Origin: Marchantia polymorpha subsp. ruderalis
Taxonomy: Eukaryota; Streptophyta; Marchantiopsida; Marchantiales; Marchantiaceae
Direction: 5' to 3'
NCBI GenBank assembly: GCA_037833965.1
Contig: AP031355.1
Coordinates: 23,213,501 to 23,277,500 of the forward strand
DNA length: 64,000 nt
This document shows, piece by piece, positions 47,269 through 58,800 of the stretch (the first letter of the stretch is position 1; each line of letters starts with the position of its first letter). Position numbers and translations under genes: made by a program. Below the pieces are notes generated by a model. It had not been told where the DNA came from. It saw nothing but the letters and a program-made list of their open reading frames with translations, and ran no database searches.

Positions 47269-48180
47269 CATATAAAGCTATCATTGTGAACTAGTGATGA
47301 TAGTAGTGACCAAGTTTCAAAGTGAATATCGTCTTATCTAAGTGTATGCTTGTTGTTGATTAAAGACAAACGGGCAATTGGAATTAAATTGGCATTAACC
47401 ACTGTTTACAAACAAAGGGGTACCCTAAGAGTTAAACTATTTCAGATTTAGAATATTATAAATATATATTTTGATATATATGTATATGTGAAAATATAAC
47501 TTATTATAGAAAATAAGTTCTCTTTCCTTTACATTATAATTCATATCAATTTCAATTCAACATAATTATTTTACATATTCAAAATCATTTAGTTAAAGTA
47601 TTTAATAAAAAAAGTTTATTCAAAGGAGAATATTAAGCTATGTGATGTACTAAATATTATTATTCTTGATATATTGTTTGATCTTGATGAATTATTTATT
47701 GTGTATAATGTGATAACAGTATCTAATCGAAACCAATAAACAGTATTCATTTCGTTCATTCTTTATACGACTTGATGGAAGATTACTACAATTTTCACAA
47801 TACACTTCACTCACGGTACAAAACTTGTGCGACTGAGAATTCATAAATCTTCGTACAACCGTAGAAATTTGCTTATGGTAAAGACGGGAGATGTCAGCAC
47901 ATTCAAATTAACGTGTAAAGTCTATAAATGATCTGAATTGCGAAGACGTGCCCGGATCATGCTTCAGACTTATGTGACTTATACTCTGCTGTTACCTCGA
48001 CCGTGGATCTCGGTGGCAGAAATCATAAATATATATGTTTTATTCACCTGTGATAGAATTTATCCATATAAGTAGTGTGATTCTCATATTGTGATATCTC
48101 CGTACACTTGTATTTCGACCATATGCATATTGTATTGAAATGGCGTACTCATAAAACATGAATAATTATTTTTCTATTTT
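46131..48180. other. AT-rich intergenic DNA
   Basis: No open frame above 60 codons. It contains an (AT)n microsatellite at 47236-47264. Confidence 0.55.
47236..47264. repeat. (AT)n microsatellite
   Basis: About fourteen AT units, followed by (CATA)2. Confidence 0.9.
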
Positions 48181-49949
48181 CCCGATGTAACACATCCAGG
48201 GGAATATGAAGTACTGTATGGCTTCTCGGACGACGCAGAATTTTACTCGTACAGACTACGAGATTGCAAATCCCTCGACGAATCTGTCAACAAGGATTCC
48301 ACTGAACGGAACGTGCTCCTGCTCGAAGGCAGATGATTCGCAGACAGAGGCCACCGCATACGATACGAACGATTGATTGGGGTGTTAGAGTGCATAATTC
48401 CGAGTTGGGCACAATCTTTTGGCTGGGAAACTCACGGCGAGATTAGCAGCGGAAAACAAAATGAGTCAGAAAACGATCTCGGTCCAGAGCGTCGGATGAT
48501 ATTCCCAACGCTGGGTGCAGAGGGTGCTGTGTCGATGCAGCCAAAAGCTATTTCGGGAAATTTCAGGGCATGAAGCTGGAGTTCACAGATTCAAACCACT
48601 GTAGAATTTTCTCCAATGGCTATGCCAATCATGCAAACCCTAATCGAGGCAGTTGCTGGTGCGATGCTTTTGGCTTTCAATATCCGATCTTGCTGTAGGC
48701 CCGCAGAATCGAGGCGGGCGAGCGAGCGAAAATGGCGAAATCAGGCGATCTAGGGGGGGGCAGCTGCGCCCCGCGGAAGCTCAACAGCCCCGAGCAGCTC
48801 AACTGATTCGTTAGTAAAAGGCTCGAAATTAATCCTGCACATTATCGTGGTGAAACTCTCGTCGAACCCGTTTTGTCCACGATCAATAATCCTGAGCCTG
48901 GCTGTGCCGTTACAGCTCAAAAGGCTGTACTATTGCTACTGCTAGTATTGTGCGTGCTGTAACAGGACGAGCCTTGTCCTCAGCTGCAGCTCTAACCTAA
49001 CTCCGCTGCACCGTCGAGAGCTCCAGCTGCAATCGATTGATCCGTGGCGGTGATCGACCACGTTCGACCATCGATGTTCTATGTGAGTGTGTGGGTGTTG
49101 TTGTCTCCTAGAACCTAGACCTCTTCAATTGGAGTTCCCAGCTTTTGAAGAACGGTGTGCTTCCATTTTTGTTCGTCGTCCCTTCACCCTGGGAACACAG
49201 CCTATCGGAGGAAGCGGTGTTGCAACTCCCCACCGTATAAATGTGGACCTTTTGCAGCCGAGAACAATAATTTTCACTGGCTGGACTCCACTTTCGTGGG
49301 ACTCCTTCTCAGGTGAGTCTATATGCACACCCAACAACCACCCAACCCGCACCCCAGACAGGATCTGGGTGCAAATTGATCCTGACGCAAAATCCCGGAC
49401 ATGGTCCTTTTGGCTATAATGCACCCCCGATCCTCCGACCTCCCCGTCCGCATGAAATCCAGGCTCCTCCAGACTCGGAAGCCAAGCTGGAAGCGGCACT
49501 TCACATAACAACACAACTTTCTCGAAGCACTAACTCTACATCCTGCAGCAGAATAATATCTTCAGATATTTCCATTATGACGCCATGAACGAGGGCCAGT
49601 TTGCATGTCGGATCGGACAGAGTCGAATGCGACCACGTGAAACGGCTGATCGAAGCTCACACAGGTTTAACGTCCGACTTAATGGGGTGTCATGAATGGA
49701 AGCGAGCCGCAAAGAAAAGAGCTCTGATCCGCTGTTACAGAAGCGGATTACAGTTGCAAGCCCAGGAGCTCAAGCACCGAGCGAGCGAAGAAAGCTGGAT
49801 CCAGTGGGAAGTTCAAGACTTATTCCTTCGTGCGTGGGCAAGCAGTCACGCAGTGGGTCAGTGAGTCAGTCAGGCCGTCCGGTTTAATCTGACAGAATGA
49901 CAATGGTAACATTGGGGCGCATCAGGAGGGAGCGAGAGAGAGCTCGCGT

Positions 49950-50435
49950 GGTCGGTGTGTAACTTCGCCGATCAACGCCGGCACGACTGTAGCATTAGCA
50001 GTCGGGCCAGGGGTGCGCTTTGAAGCGAATGCAGCTCCCCTCGCTCCCCTCGAATGCGAGCCTTTCATGAGACGCATCGGACGATCGGGTGGCACATCGG
50101 ACGACAGTTCGGGTGGTCGGTGTGTAGCATCGCCGAGCAGCGACGGCAGGACTGCAGCGTTAGCAGTCGGGCCAGGGCGAGGGGTGCGCTTTGAATCATC
50201 TGCAGCACCGCTCCGTTGCTTGCGAGCCTTTCATGTCATGTCATCTGGGTAGATCGGAAGACAGCTCGGGTGGTCGGTGTGTGAAAATCGCCCAGCACCG
50301 ACGTCAAAACTGTAGCATTAGCAGTCCGCCAGAGCCAGGGCCAGAGGTGCGCTTTGTTTGGATCGATTGCAGCACCCCTCCATTCCTTCCGAGCCTTTCC
50401 TGTGATTCTGGTGGATCGAACGACAGCTCGTGTCT
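49950..50435 (+). repeat. Minisatellite, three copies of about 160 bp
   Basis: Units start at 49950, 50115 and 50272, each with GGTCGGTGTGT (165, 157 and about 163 bp). Shared landmarks in each are a GCATTAGCAGT or GCGTTAGCAGT core, GGTGCGCTTTG, a GCAGC(A)CC segment, CGAGCCTTTC and a final GACAGYTCG. The third copy is the most diverged. Confidence 0.8.
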
Positions 50436-50715
50436 TTTTGAATCAGCGTCAGGCTCTCGTCCAATGGTATCGGGACTGCAGTTGTTCTTGGTCGGAGGGA
50501 CACATATGTCACCAGCAAAACCATATCTAGACGCACATGCTGCCAAAGTCTCAAAAGCACCGGTAAAATTGAAGGCGCCCTCCCCCGCCCCGCGAAGAAG
50601 GAAGCGATAGAGAGCGGAGCATGGCCCTTCTGATTCTACGCGAAAGTGGGCGAGAGAGGAAAAGGCACGCACTGCACTTTGGCACGTGCTGCCAAGAGGT
50701 TTTCACCACGAGTGG

Positions 50716-50747
50716 GCTTTAATCGATGGGTAAACATCGATTAAAGC
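50716..50747. repeat. Perfect hairpin with 13-bp stem
   Basis: GCTTTAATCGATG and CATCGATTAAAGC are exact inverses around a 6-nt loop (GGTAAA). Confidence 0.85.
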
Positions 50748-52894
50748 ACATACCAGAACACCGAGAGCGAGAGGCGCTCGGCTGCACATTGTGGTTTGTG
50801 CACCTGATGTCAACATGGGGTCCCCGGTCAAGGGCAGGCATTTGGCTGTAATGGCCAGGGGGCAAGTGGCCAGAGGGCGTTCAGCGCCAGCGTCACAACG
50901 AGGGCGAAGGGAGGGAGGCGATTTCAAATGCCGGATTTTGTCCGGAATGTGTCGAAGACTTCTCACGTAAGCTACGTTCGAATGGTGTGCTTTCAGCAAA
51001 AGGGCTCGAACCAACTTCGGCATCGCGATAGCGTGTACATCTCGCAAAACATTGCCAACGGAAGGCCCGGGAAGTGCGATCGAGAATATCTCATGTCAGC
51101 ACCATTGGGTGGCAAGTGCAGGACCTACAGGTGGAGCACAAACATTAAATGCGCCGGGGCGAATTGTAGGTGGTGGATGCTCCCACTCCGTGACATATCC
51201 CCATCTCCGGAGGGTGATCAGCTCATATTCCTCGCCATCTTTTGCACGAGAGCCCGAGCGCTTTCATCTCTTCGGTAAAGGACGACTGCTTCGACAAAAC
51301 CGGTCGATGGCGCCTTGACATCTCGTCCGAAGGGCCGAGATCTGATTCCGGCCTCATGCCACTGTTCGAACGCTAGCCCCGAGCAGGACCCACAGCTCTA
51401 ACACGGGAACTGCCCCCACCTCGACGCCGGTATCGCGGGCGCGGGTGCGGGTGCTGGTGACATTACGCGCGACTTACGGGCCGGAGCTCCGCCAGTTCGC
51501 CACAGTGCCGGAGACCCGCGAGCGTGCACCGGCCGAAAAGCGAGGATTGGGCAGGTTGCGTCAAGGGGGTTCGTCCGAATCCGTTGGCAAATTCCCCAGT
51601 CGTGGTCGGCAAACGGCCGCGGCACACAGGTGACCACGTAGCTCCTCCTCCTGCCGTCCTGTTTTGTGCTGCGAGTTCAAACGCTCTACCGCGAAGCTCT
51701 AGGCTCCCCTACTCTACAGTAGAGCGTGAATGGCATGGTGGGTAGGGCCTTTTCGCAATATCCGGTAGTTCTTAACACGCCCCGGCAGCCCGCATCTTGT
51801 CAGAGCGATGCCGATCCCACCGCCGGATTCCGGTCGCGGCTTTCGTTCGCTGTAGACGGATCGGCGGCAGCCGGCATCGGGACACCTCGGCCGCGACCGG
51901 AACGTGTCGCCTCTCGCCCGCTGATTGCCCGTCCCGTACAAGGCCTCCGGAGGCTAGCCAACGGGGCACCGTACGTTCGCGGATCGCGGTATGATTGCCA
52001 CTGCGATCCCGAGACGCGAACTGTAGTGGGAGGAGTCGACGAGGTCGGCTACTGATGATCACGACAGGCCTCTTTCAATTCGAAAGGGCTGCAAGGCTCG
52101 CAGCAGTGGATATAGTTCGACCGTTTGTGCGATGACAGTTCACCACTAGGCGCGACCAACCGAGTGCGTGACAAATTGCACGGCCTTCTACCACGGTCGC
52201 GGGGCCCCACAATTCCTCCCCCGCCCACCCTTACCCGGGCCTAAATGTCTGCGTAGCCTTTCGAGCCTCGTCTGCGCTTGCGCAAGTCCCAGAGAATAAT
52301 CTCTTCGAGCTCTGTCGGAGCAGTCGGCCTGTCAGCACGGGACCCCGGATTCAATTCGGGCCTCGAGTGCATGAGTGGCTTCATCATCCCGGATGACAGA
52401 ACCTCGTCAATTATTCGGAAAGCATCGCCCTCCATGTCCCAGACAGTTCAACGCATTTTTGCCATTATGGGACCAGATCACCGTGATCGGGTGATCCCCG
52501 TGCTCTACCGAAGAGGCCAAAATCCTACTGCGGTACAAACTCGACCTCTGCCGGTCGAGTTTCGTACGTGGTTCTGTGGCAAGAGGCCGCGGACACCCAG
52601 GACATGACCGGGTACGCTCTGCCTGCAGGTAACCACGTAAGGATCGATGCATGCCTCGTCGCTGCATGGTTTTGCCTCTCTCGTATTCTCAGAAGAGCTT
52701 TTCGAGCCCTTTGGGTCTTCGCGAGGCAAGTGGCAGCGGACCTGGATGTGGACATCGAAGCTTATCTGCGTGTGTGTCTGTCTGTTCGTGTGACTCATCC
52801 GCGATCCTGCGGTGCTTACACTTTTGGGCTGACAGACCTTTCGTAAATCGGCGTCGATGACCTTTCTCCAGAATTCGTTGCGATTGAGTGAGCC

Positions 52895-52940
<46 letters not shown>
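52895..52940. repeat. (GAAA)n/(GA)n microsatellite
   Basis: A few GAAA units, then about fifteen GA units. Confidence 0.9.
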
Positions 52941-52942
<2 letters not shown>

Positions 52943-54900
52943 CGACCCTCAGAGTCGACCAGGAAATTCTCCCGCTCACACTGCTGCGGTCTGCTGAGTA
53001 ATGCTTAGGTCTTGCCTTTTCGATTCCAGCTGTGGGTAGTTTGTGTTCTTTCCGATTGTGTAAAAATACGGTTTCCAAGCGGTTCAAAGTGCTCTCGGTG
53101 AAAGTTATTGGAAGAAGTTATCCGTGAGCAGTTGGCCTCCTTTTCCCCTTTCGTTTCCAACCTCGTCGTGTTCTCCATTTCGTTCACTCTCTTTTGCACT
53201 CTTGACCTTTGCATGCACGGTTTTCGGATTTTGGAGGATTTTGAGTTCCTGAAAACCAGGAGCCTTTGCTCCAGCGGGTTTTGATGATACTGCGATTATC
53301 TGGAGCTTCATCTGTGCAGCAGTCTCACGAAAAACATGTTCTTCCTTCGGTGAATTTCCAGGAAAGCAAATTAATGATCATGGAGATAAATGCTGCGACA
53401 ATCCGGTAACTATGCCAAAAGGCAAAAGTCCACCGAATTCCGTGAGCGTCTCTAACGCGACTGAACTGCACGTCTTGAAAGCAGACAGTCAAACTCGTTT
53501 CGCTTAACGCGTTCAGAGACCTGCAAAGAGTTTGAAGGTCCTCATAATCTAGAACCCATGCACATTCTGCTCTCAACTGCACGTCATTATCAACATATGA
53601 GTCATGTGCTTGAGTGCACACTGATTGGACCCTGGGCAGAAAAGGCCCAACGGAGAGCTGAGTTCCAGAATACAATGCCGTGGATGATGAGATTGATAAT
53701 GACCACAATCCTTACCAACACCCTTTTGCTACAAACCTCTGCCCACATGAATCACCTTTCGTGTGCCGTAATAGCTCTGCTCACAAGTGAAATGTAACAC
53801 TGCAGCATGTCCTTCCGAGTATCTCGTTCAAGGAGTGTCCGCAGAATGACTTCTGATTGGGTACGCTTCATACTGTTCAAACTTCGTCACAAACTGGACA
53901 ACAGATCATTTACGCTTGACGTACCGACTCAATCCAAAACCCTCACCTCTAGAACACCGACAAGGTGCTCATTCGGGTTGACCTGCGTCCTGAAAAGTAC
54001 CAACGTCAACGCAACGCATGCACTGAGTACACTTTGAGCAATGACTTTTTTTGTCTCCTTCCTCGACTCCAAGCTTCCAAATGTAAGAGACAGGTCCTTT
54101 CTTACATCTGGGATGAAAATATATGATTCGTACAACATAAATTTGTTGAACAAATCCCTGAAGAGGTTCTCTTCCGAAAATTCCTCCGAAATTCCGAAAT
54201 TGTTCGATTAAAACGCAATCGTGGTAACTTTGATGATTGCATGATGAACCAATTCTTCGGACCCACTGTATGCTCGTTTCCTCTTCTACTGTAACCAGTG
54301 CTGATCGTGGAAAGTGTAATGAAGTGTAACAAAGGGAATTTCACAGACCGGATGGTAGGTGCGGTGCATCCACCTATTGCTAGGTTGCGTCACATCACCT
54401 ACACTAACTGAGGTGAACCATTTAAAACGTAGAATTTACATAAATTCATTACTTAAAGCAGCCGAGTTCATTCCCAACCATTCCAAGCTCGTGGTTCTCA
54501 AACTTGCATGCCGGTAACGTGTCTGGCGCAAGAAATATGGTTTGGGCAGAGGCTTCTGTGCATGCAGAGTACAGAACAAGTGTATGGGAAATGCATAATC
54601 TCGCGTCCAGATATTGTGTGTACTTGAGGCAAGAATTTGTTGCACGTCTTAAACAGCGAAAACGTTTCCACGAGGTGTGAAGAATGCCTAAGCCTCTCGA
54701 TGACCGGTCGGAGAAGGGAACGGCAAAGCTCAAACTACAAAAACTGCATAAAGAAGGGCCATTATGTAGTTATCCAGAGTATTTATTAAGCATTCGAGTT
54801 CCCATACAATGGGTCCTCTTGGTATGCACTGGTAGGCGATACTCTTGGCACGCCATGCCAATAGTAGTCACATTCTTTGACCATTAAAAGTTTCTTCATC
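52941..54900. other. Intergenic, possible unrecognised coding remnants on the minus strand
   Basis: Minus-strand frames 53325-53708 (127 codons, ending in a hydrophobic stretch), 53929-54153 and 54102-54344 follow one another over about 1 kb, but I cannot match them to a family or place splice sites. Treated as unresolved. Confidence 0.3.
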
Positions 54901-56984
54901 GTCAATATAAAAACAAGTTTTTAAAGTTAGCAAGCAAAATTTTGGTTCCAGTATAGATAATTTTATGAAAAAGGTTCTTCACTGCAACCATTGTCAATAA
55001 TACTTGTAAGAAGATGAGGCCTCAGAATGCACCACATGGCACAAGCAAAGACCTCCTTTGAACGGTCATGTATGATGGAGAAATGAACGCACCACAATCT
55101 CCGCATGGTGAAAGCGTATCGTTTGAAAGTCAGTCTATCACTGGAAGACTAAGTACTTGACTCATAAACTCACATTCTGATGACATTCAATCATCAGATC
55201 TACATTAATAACTTCAAGTGTTCTATTTAGTCTCATAAAATTAGTTCAAACGTGTCCAAAAGCGAAACTTAACGATCACATCACATTCATTGTACTTGGA
55301 CGGAGTTGCATTTCTAATTATGATATATATCAGCAGCTGACGAGATGATAGTACCAGTAACTTGATGCAAATCTACTGGACATGGGGACACAAGTGCATC
55401 TATACTTATGCTAAATACCTGTGATCGAAAATCGTTCTCACTTTTATTATACTATTTTCTTTCAGGCTGCATCTTTCGATCATACAAAATTAAAAGCTTA
55501 CATTCTCCCTATGTTTCATGCACAAATGTTAGCGATCAGAATCTATCTATCATCAGGCGTTTGAATTTTACAGATTATCCTTGGGAATATAAACTATCTT
55601 TTAAAAAAAATATCCATGTGTATTTGGGTCTTGCTTTTATAGACTTTTCGCCTCTGGTGTTTTTCACCTCTCTCTCTCCTAGGGACCAGTTATGAGGAGT
55701 GTCAACAATTGCCACTTTGAACTTTAAAAAAAAATATTGGAAGAACGAACTGAACACATTGCGGACGTCGTTGTTACGCATCACTACCTCACCAACAGAC
55801 ATTGAAGTATCCAAAGGTTGACCACCGTCAGTTACAACCCACGAAACATTGGCGCCCCATTGGTTAAGTCGTTAATTCAAAGCTCCTTCGCCGCGTGAGA
55901 AAAGCCATTAGAACCACACAGAAGCTTAGAGTGAAGTCATAGTGAGACGTCAGATACTAGGCCGCAGTCTCGTAGCTTCAGGGCTGTTTAGTATCAGAAT
56001 TTAGACTCAGTTCTTTTGCAAAATAATAATCCGAAGTAGTATTCGCAGCAGCTGCACAACCACGGAAAGAAAGAAGTCAAAATCAACGACCATAATCAAG
56101 AGAAGCAAGTGTGAGCTATGCTCTGCCTGCCTCTAATTCATGAACCAATTTCTCCACATGTTTAAACGAAGGAACTCACTGTCATGACGTGTGGACCTCC
56201 AAAAAAAATTCAGTTATACCAAAATATCAAACCAAGATAGAGCATTGTGAATAGCAACACTGGAAGAAAAAAAGCCAAAATCTATTAAAAAATTTACACA
56301 TCGAGAGACTGAAAACCTTCCTACGTTGTACGGGGTTCCAACATAGCAAAAGTTTTGGACGTATGCTCAAGAGAAGAATCTTAAATCTAAAGTTCCCCAT
56401 ACAGTATTAGAACGTAGAGTAGTCGGAGTCGCATATAAGTCTAACTCCTTTGGTATAGTCAAGACTTTACCTCTTTATCACTCAAAGGGTCACCTAACAC
56501 TTCCGACATACTTGCACAACAGACTTATAAATACTACATTTCAGCGATATAGGTTATAGATATATCCCTTGTCTTTGATACATGTTAAATCTGTTCTAGC
56601 CAAATAAATAAATAAATAATATAATAGCTTTTAGGTACAATCTTCAAGACTTATATTGGTCAACAGGGAACGAAGTAAATAGGATGTTATCTTTTAATTT
56701 GAAGAAACTATGTGCAAATCATTATTCAATATTCAAGTAGAGGAAGCGTATGATGCTGAAAGATGGATCTTTCATTCAAGAGAGCTATCAAACCGAGATA
56801 CTACGTGATCACATATCGTGAGATAAAAACGCACAACAAAAGCTCCCGCTGCTAAAGTTTTAGTATGGCGTTTAATTTTCTTGTGCCACATTTAGCACGT
56901 TCTGCATCCTCCTAATGGGTAAATGGTCCCATCTTTCCAATACCTTTCTTCAAATGCGCGTGAAAGAAAGTCGAAATTTCTTTC
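54901..56984. other. AT-rich intergenic DNA
   Basis: Open frames stay under 96 codons (55408-55695 + and 55575-55814 - overlap) and nothing was recognised. Confidence 0.5.
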
Positions 56985-57430
56985 CGCTGGTCGCCGACTC
57001 TGCCGTCAGTTCGGCTCGGAATATGTGGACTTCGTAAGCGGGACGAAAGAGAAGTACGGCACGGTACTGCCGTAAGTCGCCTGTGAGTGGGCAGGCCCAT
57101 CCGCAGATACTACGGGAGTAGAGCGTGAAAAAGGTACCACCTGGGGACACAACCTCAGGACGGTCGGATCTCCAAAAGGACTGCGCTCCCGCTTTTGCTT
57201 TTGCACATCCGTTTGCAGCGGCGCATAGCCACAAGCGTCCAAAGTTTCCGTTCGGAGGTTTGCGGCTAGCCCGCGCCGGCTGCCGGGGCGACCGTTGCGC
57301 AACCGATTCCAGCCCGTCGGCTTCGGGGCTTACAGCCTTCCGAGCCCTGGCGCAAATCTGGACGAATTTGTGCATCAGCCGATTACCTTTGAATTTCGTT
57401 GGGCATCCACTCGGTACTGGTATGTGCTTG
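56985..57430. other. Isolated GC-rich island
   Basis: About 450 bp of clearly higher GC than its neighbours, open on both strands (56950-57495 -, 181 codons; 57125-57526 +, 133 codons), with neither translation recognised. It could be an organelle-derived insertion, a piece of foreign DNA or a CpG-rich remnant. Confidence 0.4.
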
Positions 57431-58800
57431 ACATTCGTTGGGCGGAATAACGTAGCAAAAAGATGGGTAGACGGATTTAGCAGCCCCCATGTCACAATGA
57501 GAGATATGTCATATGATGTAGCTTAAATTTCTTGGTCGAACAACCCAAAAATGATATTTTAGACCCTGAAGATCATTGTTCTACTATGAACTGTACCTGT
57601 CAGCACGTTTTCCATGAACCATTGTATATGCACAAGTTAAATCATTTATAACATGCTAGGAAATGATAGAGTATTCTTCACTGTAAACTATTACACATTC
57701 ATTTTTTTTAAAGAATTCCTTATGGTGTAGTATGGTAGTCTCTCAAGTATTACTTGTCGCAACGTGTCAAAGTCAACATTTTTGACAATTGTCTAGTGAC
57801 AATCATAAGTACAATAGGAACCTTTGGAATCCGATGATGACCTTCATGCTCGAATGGTACGAGCTTCAGAGTCAAGGACATGTTGTAGACAATGTTTTAT
57901 CATTTGACTGTTACTTGTCAACCCACACCAATCTGAAAACATCGGACTATATCAAGAAATAATGAAAGGCTGTAGTTATGAAGAGGATCCGTTCTTTCCA
58001 GAGGAATGTTTTATGATTTCATCAAACTTTCCTCACCGCATGAGGTTTTTCTCTTTCATACAGGGAGAGTCTTTCTCATGATCTCCCATGATCTGAGAGA
58101 TCATGGAGAAAGACTAAGTGGACACTTCTATCCATCGGTCACACCATCATAGAATGTGGACTGCTGCATGGCCTCGAGTCCAGGTGCTTTTGAAGAAGCT
58201 CATAAATCTCAACTTGTGGTCTGAATGTGAATAAGGCTTGGACACAAATTGACTTCCTAGAAGGAATATCGTGGAAGGAGACATCCAGTCGAAGTCCGAG
58301 AATGACTTTGAACCAGTACACAGCGCATGGTAATGTGCTACAACGAAAAACTATGGCATGGTCACGTACCTGACTTTTCGCTGGGCCTCATGCAAGACCC
58401 GCCATGCTAGCAAGGTGATAATCTAGAATGCCTTGATTTTGTCAATGCTTATATCGTACCACCTTGTTGAAGTCCTTGTGTGCTGAAGACGTCCTGAAGG
58501 TGAAGGGCAAGACACGTACCGAATGTCACACAAGATCCATCTAGTTTTAGAAGTTATTGTACGAGGTGATGTGGTTTACAAAAGTCGCTCAGTAACCAGT
58601 CGTATGCCCGCGACTAAGTACCACAAAGGAAGTCAAAAGTCCTTAGGCTATAAGTTGGGCAAAAAACGTGGTGAGTGACTTTAAAACACTTTGAAGCCAT
58701 CGCAGTCCGTTGATTTCCACCGTTACGATTGCTGCTTTTACCTCTTGACGAGATTCGGATAGCCGTCTGCACTCTTCCAACCTGAGAATTCATATACATT
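57431..58800. other. Intergenic, no gene seen
   Basis: Only short, unrecognised frames. Contains the hairpin at 58068-58115. Confidence 0.5.
58068..58115. repeat. Hairpin with about 19-bp stem
   Basis: AGTCTTTCTCATGATCTC pairs with the inverse of GAGAGATCATGGAGAAAGACT around a loop containing CCATGATCT, with small bulges. The sequence (C)ATGATCT occurs three times within it. Confidence 0.7.

Larger units (their letters stand above)
48181..52894. other. GC-rich block with overlapping open frames, no gene that can be named
   Basis: Open frames of 60-139 codons occur on both strands throughout (for example 49087-49419 + against 49125-49514 -, 51726-52055 + against 51772-52062 -, 52278-52607 + against 52505-52798 -). 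They mirror one another and show no recognisable domains, so most must be compositional. Exons of an unrecognised gene could hide here. Confidence 0.4.

Noticed and set aside
49087-49514. Mutually overlapping 110- and 129-codon frames
   Set aside because: Opposite-strand mirrors in GC-rich DNA with no similarity to known families.
55850-55920. tRNA-like start (GGTTAAGTCGTTAATTC)
   Set aside because: No acceptor stem or T-arm can be formed and no GGTTCRANYCC box follows.
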